Position numbers and translations under genes: made by a program
In this document: positions 40,554 to 49,931 of the stretch, piece after piece
Layout of the letters: each line of letters starts with the position of its first letter
Numbering within the stretch: position 1 is the stretch's first letter
From: CAIWHR01 sp040007035
Lineage (GTDB): Bacteria; Pseudomonadota; Gammaproteobacteria; Burkholderiales; Casimicrobiaceae
DNA: 64,000 bases
NCBI GenBank assembly: GCA_040007035.1
Contig: JBDTVU010000002.1
Location: 1-64,000, forward strand
Reading direction: 5' to 3'
The notes under the pieces: model-generated
Told to the model about the DNA's origin: nothing
Database searches by the model: none
The model's input: the letters and a program-made list of their open reading frames with translations, nothing else

Positions 40554-42821
40554 ACCCGTCGCCGCATCGACCACCGCCAGCGCGGTCAGGTTTACCAACC
40601 GCCTGACCGTCGCCGACGGCGTCGCGATCAGCACCGGCTTGTTCGCGCCGAGCAGGATCGGCCCGATCGTCACGCCGTCGCCGCCGGTGATCTTCAGCAG
40701 GTTGAACGAGATGTTCGCGGCGTCGAGATTCGGCATGACGAGGAGGTTCGCCTCCCCTTTCAGCGTGGAATCGGGATGGACGCGGGCGCGGATCGCCTCC
40801 GACAGCGCGGCGTCGCCGTGCATCTCGCCGTCCATCTCCAGCGTCGGCGCGCGTTCCGCCAGCAGGCGCCGGACTTCGCGCATCTTGCGCGCCGACTTCG
40901 AATCGTCGCTGCCGAAATTGGAGTGCGACACCAGCGCGACCTTTGCCAGCAGCCCGAACCGGCGGACGCCTTCGGCCGCCAGCATCGCGATGTCGGCCAG
41001 CTGCTCGGCCGACGGATCCCGGTTGACATAGGTGTCGCAGATGAACAGCGTCCGGTGCGGCAGCAGCAGGCCGTTCATCGCCGCGAACACCGGCGCGCCG
41101 GCCTTCCTGCCGATGACTTCGACCACATGGCGCAGGTGCGCGTTGTACTTGCCGACGGTCCCGCACAGCAGCGCGTCGCACTCGCCCATCTGCAGCAGCA
41201 GCGCGCCGATCAGCGAGGGCTTGCGCAGCACGGCTTCCTTGGCGTCTTCCGGCGAAATGCCGTTACGCCCCATCAGCTGGTAGTAGAGCTGCCAGCACTC
41301 GCGGTAGCGCGCGTCGTTGTTGATGTTGACGAGCTCGTAGTCCTTGCCCGCGGCGAGGCGCAGGCCGAACTTCTTCACCCGCGCCGCAATCACCTCCGGC
41401 CGGCCGATCAGTATCGGGTGGGCGAGCCCTTCGTCGACGATGACCTGCACCGCGCGCAGCACGCGTTCCTCCTCGCCCTCGGCGTAGAGAACCCGCTTCG
41501 GCGCGCGCTTGGCGTTCTCGAACACCGGCTTCATGATGTGGCCGGAGTGGTAGATGAATTGCGAAAGCCGCTCGCGATAGGCGTCGAAGTCGGCGATCGG
41601 GCGCGTCGCCACGCCCGACTCCATCGCCGCCTTCGCCACCGCCGGCGGCACGATCACCATCAGCCGCGGGTCGAACGGCTTCGGGATCAGGTACTCCGGC
41701 CCGAACGAGAGCGCCTCGCCGGAATAGGCCTGCGCGACGACGTCCGACTGCTCGGCGTGCGCAAGTTCGGCGATCGCGCGCACGCAGGCGAGCTTCATCT
41801 GCTCGGTGATCGTCGTCGCGCCGACGTCGAGTGCGCCGCGGAAGATGAACGGGAAGCACAGCACGTTGTTGACCTGGTTCGGGTAGTCCGACCGGCCGGT
41901 GGCGAGGATCGCGTCGGGACGCACCGCCTTGGCGAGCTCGGGCAGGATCTCGGGCTCCGGATTGGCGAGCGCGAGGATCAGCGGGTCCTTCGCCATCCCC
42001 TTCACCATGTCCTGCGTCAGCACCTTCGGCCCAGACAGCCCGAGGAAGATGTCGGCGCCGACGATCACGTCGGCGAGCTTGCGGTCCTTCGTGTCGCGGG
42101 CGTAACGGGCCTTGTTCTCCTCCATCGGCGTCTCGCGGCCGGTGTAGATCACGCCCTTGCTGTCGCAGACGGTGACGTGCTTGCGGTCGAGGCCGAGGCC
42201 CACCAGCAGGTCGAGGCAGGCGATCGCCGCCGCGCCGGCGCCCGAGCAGACGAGCTTCACCTTGCTTATGTCCTTGCCGACGACCTTGAGCGCATTGAGG
42301 ATCGCGGCGCTGGCAACGATCGCAGTGCCATGCTGGTCGTCGTGGAACACCGGGATCTTCATCCGCTCGCGCAGCTTCCTCTCGACGTAGAAACAGTCGG
42401 GCGCCTTGATGTCCTCGAGGTTAATGCCGCCGAACGTCGGCTCGAGCCGCGCGATCGTCTTCACCAGCTCTTCGGGGTCGTTCTCGGCCAGCTCGATGTC
42501 GAACACGTCGATGCCGGCGAATTTCTTGAACAGGCAGGCCTTGCCTTCCATCACCGGCTTGCCCGCGAGCGGGCCGATGTTGCCGAGGCCGAGCACGGCG
42601 GTGCCGTTGGTGACGACGGCAACGAGATTGCCGCGCGACGTGAGCGAACGCGCCTCGCCGGGATCGGCGACGATCGCGTCGCACGCCGCCGCCACCCCCG
42701 GCGAATAGGCGAGCGCCAGGTCGTGCTGATTGATCAGGGTCTTCGTCGGCGTGACCGAGATCTTGCCCGCCGTCGGCAGGCGGTGGTATTCGAGCGCAGC
42801 GATGCGCAATTGTTCGTCCAT
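40551..42821 (-). CDS. maeB: NADP-dependent malic enzyme with phosphotransacetylase-like C-terminus
   Basis: A 756-residue MaeB-type enzyme converting malate to pyruvate and CO2 with NADPH production. The malic domain (about 1-420) has LALAYSPGVAAACDAI, VFHDDQHGTAIVASAAILNA and the NAD(P) motif VCSGAGAAAIACLDLLVG. The C-terminal half (about 430-756) is the PTA-like regulatory domain (LLLPHRTLFICDTYVNRDPS, VALVSHSNFGSDDS), known in this class to mediate acetyl-CoA control. GGAGGAGAAGG precedes the ATG at 42821. The gene's stop lies inside the REP-like repeat. It follows no close partner; the antiporter genes are 76 bases upstream on the same strand. Confidence 0.95.
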   Translation of the reverse strand: MDEQLRIAALEYHRLPTAGKISVTPTKTLINQHDLALAYSPGVAAACDAIVADPGEARSLTSRGNLVAVVTNGTAVLGLGNIGPLAGKPVMEGKACLFKKFAGIDVFDIELAENDPEELVKTIARLEPTFGGINLEDIKAPDCFYVERKLRERMKIPVFHDDQHGTAIVASAAILNALKVVGKDISKVKLVCSGAGAAAIACLDLLVGLGLDRKHVTVCDSKGVIYTGRETPMEENKARYARDTKDRKLADVIVGADIFLGLSGPKVLTQDMVKGMAKDPLILALANPEPEILPELAKAVRPDAILATGRSDYPNQVNNVLCFPFIFRGALDVGATTITEQMKLACVRAIAELAHAEQSDVVAQAYSGEALSFGPEYLIPKPFDPRLMVIVPPAVAKAAMESGVATRPIADFDAYRERLSQFIYHSGHIMKPVFENAKRAPKRVLYAEGEEERVLRAVQVIVDEGLAHPILIGRPEVIAARVKKFGLRLAAGKDYELVNINNDARYRECWQLYYQLMGRNGISPEDAKEAVLRKPSLIGALLLQMGECDALLCGTVGKYNAHLRHVVEVIGRKAGAPVFAAMNGLLLPHRTLFICDTYVNRDPSAEQLADIAMLAAEGVRRFGLLAKVALVSHSNFGSDDSKSARKMREVRRLLAERAPTLEMDGEMHGDAALSEAIRARVHPDSTLKGEANLLVMPNLDAANISFNLLKITGGDGVTIGPILLGANKPVLIATPSATVRRLVNLTALAVVDAATG

Positions 42822-42897
42822 TTTCCTTCTCCTCCAGCTTTTCCCGGTACTGCGGCCAAGCTGCGATTCTACGCGCTCGCGGCGGCCTCCGGCCCGG

Positions 42898-43257
42898 TCA
42901 TGCGTCCGGTGCGGGCGGTTCCGCAGCGTCGTGCGGCGGCGCCTTCGAGGCGACCCGCAGCGCCGCCTTGACCAGCAGGTGGGCGCTGACCGGCGCGGTC
43001 AGGAACACGAACAGCGCGATCAGTACCTCGTGCAGCGACGGCTTCCCGGCATGGACGCTGAAGTACACCATCGACGCCAGCAGCACGCCGCCGACGCCCA
43101 GCGTGTTCGCCTTCGCCGGCGCGTGGAGCCGCAGGTAGAAGTCGGACAGCTTGGCCAGCCCGTACGACCCCAGCAGCGCCGCCATCGCGCCGACGACGAG
43201 CAGCAGCGCGATGAGCGCATCGGCCCACAGCGGCAGCGCAGCCAGCGCGTTGCTCAT
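42898..43257 (-). CDS. mnhG: Monovalent cation/H+ antiporter subunit G (Mrp/Mnh/Pha)
   Basis: A 119-residue small membrane subunit of the multi-subunit Na+ or K+/H+ antiporter. Three hydrophobic segments are seen, and the family block GSYGLAKLSDFYLRLHAPAK with NTLGVGGVLLAS is clear. The ATG at 43257 (MSNALAAL) is used; the open frame upstream lacks membrane character. Last gene of the antiporter run, 28 bases after subunit F. MnhG and PhaG are alternative names. Confidence 0.9.
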   Translation of the reverse strand: MSNALAALPLWADALIALLLVVGAMAALLGSYGLAKLSDFYLRLHAPAKANTLGVGGVLLASMVYFSVHAGKPSLHEVLIALFVFLTAPVSAHLLVKAALRVASKAPPHDAAEPPAPDA

Positions 43258-43285
43258 CGACGTTCGCTCCGGGTGCGCGGCGCCG

Positions 43286-43555
43286 TCATTCGACGACGTC
43301 GCCGCGGGCGACGTATTTGGCCAGCGCAACGGTCCCGACGAAGCCCAGCATCGCGATCACCAGCGCCGCCTCGAACCACAGCGTCGTGCCGTACGCGATC
43401 CCCAGCAACACCAGCAGCGCCATCGCATCCAGATAGAGCGTGTCGAGGGCGAGGATCCGGTCGGGTACGGACGGGCCGCGCAGCAGCCGCCAGAACGCGA
43501 GCAGCAGCGCGACGGCGAACGCGCCGACGGCCCAGGGCAGCACGGCGGCGGTCAT
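43286..43555 (-). CDS. mnhF: Monovalent cation/H+ antiporter subunit F
   Basis: An 89-residue subunit with three predicted membrane helices. The family motif GPSVPDRILALDTLYLDAMA and the TM segment ALVIAMLGFVGTVALAKYV identify it. Its ATG overlaps the stop of subunit E (ATGA), so it is translationally coupled. Length is normal for MnhF/PhaF. Confidence 0.9.
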   Translation of the reverse strand: MTAAVLPWAVGAFAVALLLAFWRLLRGPSVPDRILALDTLYLDAMALLVLLGIAYGTTLWFEAALVIAMLGFVGTVALAKYVARGDVVE

Positions 43556-44037
43556 TCGAAGATCTCCATCAGCGGCGCCTCGTAGCGCACCTTGATGCCG
43601 GCGACCAGCGCCTCGGGATCGTCGAGGTGAAACGCGTGGACGAGGAGGTAGCGGTTGTCGGGACCGATGTCGGCGGTCAATGTTCCCGGCGTCATCGTGA
43701 TGATGTTTGCGAGCGCGGCGATCGCGTACGGGTCGGTGACGGCCAGCGGAACGCGGACGAAACCGGGCGTGATCGCGCGCTCCGGGCCGAGCACCCGCCG
43801 CGCGACCTCGACGTTGGAGACGACGATGTCGTAGAGCACCACGAACCCGAGCCGGACGATCGCGAGCGGCCGCCGGATGCGGGGATGGGTGTTGGCGAAC
43901 GGCGTGGTGACGAGCGGCAGCAGCCACGCGAGGAACGCCCCGAGCAGCACGTGGCCGGCGGCCAGCGTGCCGTTGAGCAGCAGCCACACGACGAGGAGCG
44001 CGGCGGAGACGACCGGCGCGGGCAGCCAGCGCGTCAT
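43552..44037 (-). CDS. mnhE: Monovalent cation/H+ antiporter subunit E
   Basis: A 161-residue subunit with two to three N-terminal membrane helices and a cytoplasmic C-terminal part. Typical sequence: NIITMTPGTLTADIGPDNRY and LLVHAFHLDDPEA. It overlaps subunit D upstream and F downstream, each by four bases, giving a chain of coupled cistrons. Required for assembly of Mrp complexes in known systems. Confidence 0.9.
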   Translation of the reverse strand: MTRWLPAPVVSAALLVVWLLLNGTLAAGHVLLGAFLAWLLPLVTTPFANTHPRIRRPLAIVRLGFVVLYDIVVSNVEVARRVLGPERAITPGFVRVPLAVTDPYAIAALANIITMTPGTLTADIGPDNRYLLVHAFHLDDPEALVAGIKVRYEAPLMEIFE

Positions 44038-45593
44038 CGTGCGCCCTCGCCCGCGACAGCCACCGCCGCGCGCCGCGTCACCGGCGGCGCGCCGAGCACG
44101 CGCTCGATGTAGCCACGCGGCGCCAAAAGCTGCGCGGCCGTCGCCATCGCGTACTGCTGCGCCGGTGCCGCGAAGACAGCCAGCGCAACGACGGCGCCGG
44201 CAAGGCCCGCGATCGCGGCGAGCTCGCCGCCGCCGACACGCACGGCTGCAGGATCCGGCTGCGGCTGCCGCACCTTCCAGAAAATCCGGCTGCCGGCGCG
44301 GGCGAGCGCGATCATCGCGACGAGGCCGCTGCCGAGCAGCGCCGTCCACAGCCACGCCGCATGCGGCGCGTCGACCGTGGCGGCGAGAATGCCGAGCTTG
44401 CCGATGAAGCCCGGCAGCGGCGGCAGACCCGCGATCGCCGCGGCGGCGCCGAGAAACATGAGGCCGAGCAGCGCCGGCTGCGCGACCGGCGCCGCGCTCC
44501 ACAGCCGGTCGCCGGTCGCCCCCCGCTGCCGTGCGATCGCCTCGACGAGCAGGAACAGCAGCGCGGCGGCGAGCGTGCTGTGGACGAGGTAGTACAGCGC
44601 GCCGGCCAGCGTCTGCGCGGTCCCGTCGGCCACGGCGGCGACCAGCGTCCCGGCCGACACGACAACGAGAAACGCGACGATCCCCTTCAGCCGCGGTGCG
44701 GCGAGCGCGCCCAACGCACCCAGCACGATGGTCCCCACGCCGAGGGCGTACAGCACCGGCCCGCCGAGACCCGCGACCGGCCCGGCGTCCGGTCCGAACA
44801 CCAGCGTCGTCGTGCGCAGGATCGCGTAGACGCCGACCTTCGTCATCAGCGCGAACAGCGCGGCCACCGGCGCCGGCGCGGCGCCGTACGTGTCCGGCAG
44901 CCAGAACCCCAACGGCAGCACCGCGGCCTTCAGCGCGAACACGACGAGCAGCATCAGCCCTGCCGCGCGCAGCAGGCCGGCGTCGGCGGCCGGCGCCGCG
45001 GCGACCTTCACCGCGAGGTCGGCGAGGTTCAGCGTGCCGGCGAGCGCGTAGAACAGGCTCGCGGCGATCAGGAACAGCGACGAGCCGGCGAGGTTGACGA
45101 CGACGTAGTGGAAGCCGCTGCGCAGCGCCCGGCCGCCCGCCGCGTGCAGCAGCAGCGCGTACGACGCGATCAGCAGGAGCTCGAAGAACACGAACAGGTT
45201 GAAGAGGTCCGCGGTGAGGAACGCGCCGTTGAGTCCCGCGAGCTGGAACTGGAAGAACGCGTGGAAGTGCGGGCCGCATCGGGCCCAACGGGATTGCGCA
45301 TGGACGAGCGCCGCCAGCGCGACGCCGGCGGCCATCGCGACCATCAGCGCCGACAGCCGGTCCGCCACCAGCGCGATGCCGAACGGTGCTGGCCAGTTGC
45401 CGAGGAGATACACGCCGATCTCGTCGCCGGCAGCGCGCTGCAGCAGCGCGATCGCCACCGCGCAGAGCGCCACCGTCGCGGCGATCGCGATGGCACCCTG
45501 GACATCGGGCCGATACCGTTCGACGACAAGCATCAGCGCGCCGACGAGAAGCGGCAGCAGGATCGGCGCGACGATCAGATGGTCCGGCGTCAT
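44034..45593 (-). CDS. mnhD: Monovalent cation/H+ antiporter subunit D (NuoN/NuoM-like)
   Basis: A 519-residue polytopic subunit of the proton-pumping-type antiporter family shared with Complex I. Visible blocks are TADLFNLFVFFELLLIASY, the Lys-containing helix ALKAAVLPLGFWLPDTYGAA and the broken-helix region with LMTKVGVYAILR. These carry the ion-path Lys and Glu residues. Its ATG at 45593 overlaps the subunit C stop. About 14 membrane segments are expected. Confidence 0.92.
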   Translation of the reverse strand: MTPDHLIVAPILLPLLVGALMLVVERYRPDVQGAIAIAATVALCAVAIALLQRAAGDEIGVYLLGNWPAPFGIALVADRLSALMVAMAAGVALAALVHAQSRWARCGPHFHAFFQFQLAGLNGAFLTADLFNLFVFFELLLIASYALLLHAAGGRALRSGFHYVVVNLAGSSLFLIAASLFYALAGTLNLADLAVKVAAAPAADAGLLRAAGLMLLVVFALKAAVLPLGFWLPDTYGAAPAPVAALFALMTKVGVYAILRTTTLVFGPDAGPVAGLGGPVLYALGVGTIVLGALGALAAPRLKGIVAFLVVVSAGTLVAAVADGTAQTLAGALYYLVHSTLAAALLFLLVEAIARQRGATGDRLWSAAPVAQPALLGLMFLGAAAAIAGLPPLPGFIGKLGILAATVDAPHAAWLWTALLGSGLVAMIALARAGSRIFWKVRQPQPDPAAVRVGGGELAAIAGLAGAVVALAVFAAPAQQYAMATAAQLLAPRGYIERVLGAPPVTRRAAVAVAGEGAR

Positions 45594-45991
45594 CGCGCGA
45601 AGCTCCCCACCCGCCCGGGCGCCGGATCGACGTCCTGCGCCGGCGACGCGTCGTCGACCGGCGCGTCGCAGAGGTCCGAGTCGTTGACGAAGCGCGCCTT
45701 GAGCGCCAGCGCCAGCAGCAGCGCCGTCATCGCGAAGCTGATGACGATCGCCGTCAGCGCCAGCGCCTGCGGCAGCGGGTCGGCATAGTGCGCAAGCGAC
45801 GGCGGCACGCCGGCACGGACGATCGCCGGTACGCCGGGGCCGACGCGCCCCATCGCGACGATGAACAGGTTGACCGCGTACGACAGCAGCGTGAGGCCGA
45901 GCGGCACGTCGAACGTCCGCGCGCGAAGCAGCAGCCACGTGCCGGTCGCCGTCAGCACGCCGATGCCCGAAGCAATGAGCCACGCGGTCAC
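45590..45991 (-). CDS. mnhC: Monovalent cation/H+ antiporter subunit C (NuoK-like)
   Basis: A 133-residue subunit homologous to NuoK with three membrane helices: WLIASGIGVLTATGTWLLL, LGLTLLSYAVNLFIVAMG and ALALTAIVISFAMTALLLAL. The start is GTG at 45991, overlapping the subunit AB stop (GTGA). The C-terminal tail is acidic and Pro-rich. Position between AB and D is the standard order. Confidence 0.9.
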   Translation of the reverse strand: MTAWLIASGIGVLTATGTWLLLRARTFDVPLGLTLLSYAVNLFIVAMGRVGPGVPAIVRAGVPPSLAHYADPLPQALALTAIVISFAMTALLLALALKARFVNDSDLCDAPVDDASPAQDVDPAPGRVGSFAR

Positions 45992-48786
45992 GCGCCCTCC
46001 GTCCTTGCGACAGCCGCGGGCGCCGCCGCGAGGACGCCCGGTGACAGCAGCGTCAGCATCGTCGCGCCGACGACGGTGAGGAACACGCCGAGGTCGAACA
46101 GCGCCGCGGAAGCGAGCGGCACCTCGCCGACGACGGGCAGCACCGGATGCCCGAACGCGCTGGTGAGGAACGGATACCCGAGCGCAGCGCTGCCGAGCCC
46201 GGTGACGCCTGCAACCAGCACGCCGGCGCCGATCGCGACCGGATGAACGAACCGGGTAGCCGGCGGCAGCGCCGATCCGCCCGCGACACGGATCAGGATC
46301 ATCGCCGAGGCCAGCACCAGGCCCGCGATGAAGCCGCCGCCCGGCAGGTTGTGGCCGCGCAGCAGCAGGTAGACGGCGACCATCGCCGCCAGCGGCAGCA
46401 GTGTCCGCGCGACGACCTTGACCAGCAGCGGATTCCAGCCGGGCACCGGCGTGTCCGGACGGAAGCTCGCCGGCACGCGAAAGCCGGCGAGCAGCGCGTG
46501 GACGATCAGCGCCGCGATGCCGAGCACCGCGATCTCGCCCAGCGTGTCGAAGCCGCGGAAATCGACGATGACGACGTTGACGACATTGGTGCCGCCGCCG
46601 GCAGGCAGCGCGTGCTCGAGGTAGTACGGCGAGATCGGATCGGCCGGTCGCGCCAGCACCGCCTGGACGATGAGCGCAATGCCGACGCCGGCGGCAAGCG
46701 CGATGCCCGCGTCGCAGATCTTCCGCCACCCCTGCAGCTCCGGCGGCGCGGTCTGCGGCAGGAAGTGCAGCACCAGCATCATCAGCACGACGGTGACGAC
46801 CTCGACCAGCAACTGCGTCAGCGCGAGGTCGGGTGCGGCCAGCAGCACGAAGGCGAGACTGACCATCAGCCCGGCCGCGCCCACGAACACGAGCGCCGTC
46901 AGCCGCTGCCGGTAGCGCAGGGTCGCGGCAAGCGCCGCGGCGATGCCCAGCGACCAGATGATCCAGCCGATCAGTCCGACGCCCGCGTCGGGCCCGCCCG
47001 GCGTCTGCGCGACCGACGCGCCTCCGAAGCCGGTTTCGGCAATCGGCCACGCCGCTGCCGCGATCGCCACCGCCACGATCCACGCCATCGACCGCGGCAG
47101 GCTGCCGTGCGGCAGCATCCGCACGACGCGCTCCGCCAACGCCTGCGCGCCGGCCATGATCGCATCGAACACGCGCTTGCCGTCAAGGGGCAACCGCGGC
47201 ACCGTATGCAGATCGAGCGCCTTCTGCAGCAGGAAGTAGAAGCCGGTGCCGGCGACGGTCGCGATCACGCTCATCGCGAGCGGTAGGTTGACGCCGTGCC
47301 ACAGCGCAAGGCTGTACTCCGGCAGCGGGCCGTGCAAGGCGCTCGCCGCCGCGACGGCGAGCAGCGGGCCGACAGTCACCGCGGGAAAGATGCCGACGGC
47401 AAGGCAGACTACGACGAGCACCTCGACCGGAATCCGCATCCACCGTGGCGGCTCGTGCGGCGTCCGCGACAATCCGACCGGCTGGCCATTGAAGAACACG
47501 TCGTGCACGAAGCGGACGCTGTAGGCGACGCCGAACGCGGCGGCCACCATCGCCACCACGGGAACGACGATCTCGACGGCGCGGTGCGCGTCGACGGCCA
47601 GCGCCTCGGTGAAAAACATCTCCTTCGACAGGAAGCCGTTGACCAGCGGCACGCCGGCCATCGCGCCGGATGCCACCATCGCCAGCGTCGCCGTGATCGG
47701 CATCGCCGACCACAGCCCGTTCAACTGCCGCATGTCGCGCGAGCCGGTCTCGTGGTCGACGATCCCGGCGGCCATGAACAGCGACGCCTTGAACGCCGCG
47801 TGGTTGAGTACGTGGAACACGCCGGCAACGACGGCCAGCGGGGTGTCGAGCCCGAACAGCAGCGTGATGAGGCCGAGATGACTGATCGTCGAGTACGCGA
47901 GCAGACCCTTCAGATCCTGCTGGAAGATCGCGACGTACGCGCCGAACGCGAGCGTGACCAAGCCGGTGCCGCCGACCACGTAGAACCAGAGGTCGGAGCC
48001 GCCCAGCGCCGGCCACAGCCGTGCCAACAGGAACACGCCGCACTTCACCATCGTCGCCGAGTGCAGGTAAGCCGACACCGGCGTCGGCGCCGCCATCGCG
48101 TTCGGCAGCCAGAAGTGAAACGGCCACTGCGCTGATTTGGTGAACGCGCCGAGGAGGACCAGCACCAGCGCCGGCGCGTAGAGCGAATGGGCGCGGATTG
48201 CCGGCCCAGCCGCGAGGACGCGGTCGAGGTCGTAGCTGCCGACGATGTGGCCGACGAGCAGCACGCCGGCGACGAGGCACAGCCCGCCGCCGCCGGTCAC
48301 CGCAAGCGCCATCCGGGCGCCGGCCCGCGCGTCGGCGCGATACCGCCAGAACCCGATCAGCAGGAACGAGGTGATGCTGGTCAGCTCCCAGAACACGGCG
48401 AGCAGCACCAGGTTGTCGGCGAGCACCACGCCCAGCATCGCGCCCATGAACGCCAGCAGGTACGCGAAGAAGCGTGCCGGCGGGTCTTCGGCGGCGAGGT
48501 AGTAGCGCGCGTAGAGGACGACCAGCGCGCCGATCGCGCAGACGATGAGCGCGAACGTGAACGCGAGCCCGTCCATGCGGAAACCGAACGCGACGCCGGC
48601 GAACCACGGCACCGACGCGCGCAGCACGTCTCCGGCGAACACCGCCGGCGCCGCGACGCCGAGCAGCGCGCAACCGGCGAGCGCCGTCAGGCCGGCCAGC
48701 CATGCCGTAGCATTGCGCGCCGTGTTCGGCAGCAGCGCGACCGCCGCTGCTATGGCGAACGGGAGCAGGACGAGCGCGTGAAGCAC
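45988..48786 (-). CDS. Monovalent cation/H+ antiporter, fused subunit A-B
   Basis: A 932-residue fusion. The first 500 residues are MrpA, NuoL-like, with VFWELTSITSFLLIGFW, KSAQWPFHFWLPNAMAAPTP, and the Lys/Glu ion-path helices. The region about 600-760 is the MrpA C-terminal domain (DLALTQLLVEVVTVVLMMLV). The last 140 residues are the MrpB module (RGHNLPGGGFIAGLVLASAM, then GVFLTVVGATMLTLLSPG). Fused AB subunits characterise Pha-type and group 2 Mrp systems. Together with C, D, E, F and G the set is complete. Whether Na+ or K+ is exported is not readable. Confidence 0.93.
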   Translation of the reverse strand: MLHALVLLPFAIAAAVALLPNTARNATAWLAGLTALAGCALLGVAAPAVFAGDVLRASVPWFAGVAFGFRMDGLAFTFALIVCAIGALVVLYARYYLAAEDPPARFFAYLLAFMGAMLGVVLADNLVLLAVFWELTSITSFLLIGFWRYRADARAGARMALAVTGGGGLCLVAGVLLVGHIVGSYDLDRVLAAGPAIRAHSLYAPALVLVLLGAFTKSAQWPFHFWLPNAMAAPTPVSAYLHSATMVKCGVFLLARLWPALGGSDLWFYVVGGTGLVTLAFGAYVAIFQQDLKGLLAYSTISHLGLITLLFGLDTPLAVVAGVFHVLNHAAFKASLFMAAGIVDHETGSRDMRQLNGLWSAMPITATLAMVASGAMAGVPLVNGFLSKEMFFTEALAVDAHRAVEIVVPVVAMVAAAFGVAYSVRFVHDVFFNGQPVGLSRTPHEPPRWMRIPVEVLVVVCLAVGIFPAVTVGPLLAVAAASALHGPLPEYSLALWHGVNLPLAMSVIATVAGTGFYFLLQKALDLHTVPRLPLDGKRVFDAIMAGAQALAERVVRMLPHGSLPRSMAWIVAVAIAAAAWPIAETGFGGASVAQTPGGPDAGVGLIGWIIWSLGIAAALAATLRYRQRLTALVFVGAAGLMVSLAFVLLAAPDLALTQLLVEVVTVVLMMLVLHFLPQTAPPELQGWRKICDAGIALAAGVGIALIVQAVLARPADPISPYYLEHALPAGGGTNVVNVVIVDFRGFDTLGEIAVLGIAALIVHALLAGFRVPASFRPDTPVPGWNPLLVKVVARTLLPLAAMVAVYLLLRGHNLPGGGFIAGLVLASAMILIRVAGGSALPPATRFVHPVAIGAGVLVAGVTGLGSAALGYPFLTSAFGHPVLPVVGEVPLASAALFDLGVFLTVVGATMLTLLSPGVLAAAPAAVARTEGA

Positions 48787-48805
48787 GTCGGCTCGCCGTT
48801 CGCGG

Positions 48806-49906
48806 TCAGGCCTTGGTGCGGCGGGCCGCGGCGCGCGGTCGCTGCCAGTCGCGCCAGACGCCGATGCTGCCGGTAATCAACGTCAGCGGGACGACGAACC
48901 ACAGCATCGCGCGCGAAAAGGCCGGAAGGGCGTCGTGATGCTCGACGGCGAGGATCAGGTACGAGGTGTAGGCGGCGTAGTATAAGAGAAACACCACGCC
49001 CTCCCACCGCGCGATCCGGCGCCCGGTGACAAACACCGGCAGGCATGCGACGGCCACTGCGGTCATCACCGGCAGGTCGAAGGCCAGTATCGCCGGGGCG
49101 ACCGCCAGCTCCTTCGGTGCCGCGAGGCTCGAGAAGCCGAGCACGGCGAGAATGTTGAACGTGTTGCTGCCGACGACGTTGCCGACGGCGATGTCGCGCT
49201 CGCCGCGGATGGTCGCCATCACCGACGTCGCGACTTCCGGCAGCGACGTCCCGGCAGCGACGATGGTGAGACCGATCACGAGCTCGGACACGCCCAGCGA
49301 CTTGGCGAACGCCACCGAGGCTTGGACCAGCCAGTCGGCACCGAGCACCAGCAGCCCCAGTCCGACCAGCACCAGCATCAACTGGACGCCCCAGTGCCGG
49401 TCCCAGCCGCCGGTCGGCGCGAACTTGACCTTGAACTCCTGCTTCGTCGCCCGCGTCGCGCGCCGCGACTGAATGACGAGGAATGCCGTGTACGCCAGCG
49501 CCAGCGCCGCCAGCAACGCGCCGTCGCTGCGGCCCAATCCGCCGTCGGCGGCGAGCGCCCACAGCAGCAACGACGCGCCAACCATCACCGGCACTTCCTG
49601 CCGGATCAGTTGCGCGTTGACGACCAGCGGGGCGACCAGCGCCGAAACGCCGAGGATGAACAGCACGTTGAAGATGTTGCTGCCGACGACGTTGCCCAGC
49701 GCGATGTCGACCTGACCCGACTGCGCCGACTGGATCGACACCGCCATCTCCGGCGCGCTGGTGCCGTAGGCGACGATCGTGAGACCGATGACGAGCGGCG
49801 AGACGCCGAACGAAGTCGCGATCCGCGATGCGCCTCGGACCAGCAGCTCGGCGCCGACGACGAGCACGACAAGGCCGCCGGCAAAGAACGCCAGCTGGCT
49901 CAGCAC
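48806..49906 (-). CDS. Calcium/sodium:proton antiporter, CaCA family (YrbG-like)
   Basis: A 366-residue inner-membrane cation exchanger with about ten to eleven helices. The two inverted alpha repeats are evident: AYGTSAPEMAVSIQSA with ALGNVVGSNIFNVLFILG, and AAGTSLPEVATSVMAT with AVGNVVGSNTFNILAVLG. These contain the cation-binding Glu residues and GNVVGSN motifs. It lies 19 bases upstream of the Mrp A-B gene on the same strand, so calcium or sodium exchange and monovalent cation/proton exchange are probably co-expressed. The ion couple is inferred from family only. Confidence 0.92.
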   Translation of the reverse strand: MLSQLAFFAGGLVVLVVGAELLVRGASRIATSFGVSPLVIGLTIVAYGTSAPEMAVSIQSAQSGQVDIALGNVVGSNIFNVLFILGVSALVAPLVVNAQLIRQEVPVMVGASLLLWALAADGGLGRSDGALLAALALAYTAFLVIQSRRATRATKQEFKVKFAPTGGWDRHWGVQLMLVLVGLGLLVLGADWLVQASVAFAKSLGVSELVIGLTIVAAGTSLPEVATSVMATIRGERDIAVGNVVGSNTFNILAVLGFSSLAAPKELAVAPAILAFDLPVMTAVAVACLPVFVTGRRIARWEGVVFLLYYAAYTSYLILAVEHHDALPAFSRAMLWFVVPLTLITGSIGVWRDWQRPRAAARRTKA

Positions 49907-49931
49907 GGCGGACGGCGCGTTGCGGGCCTGG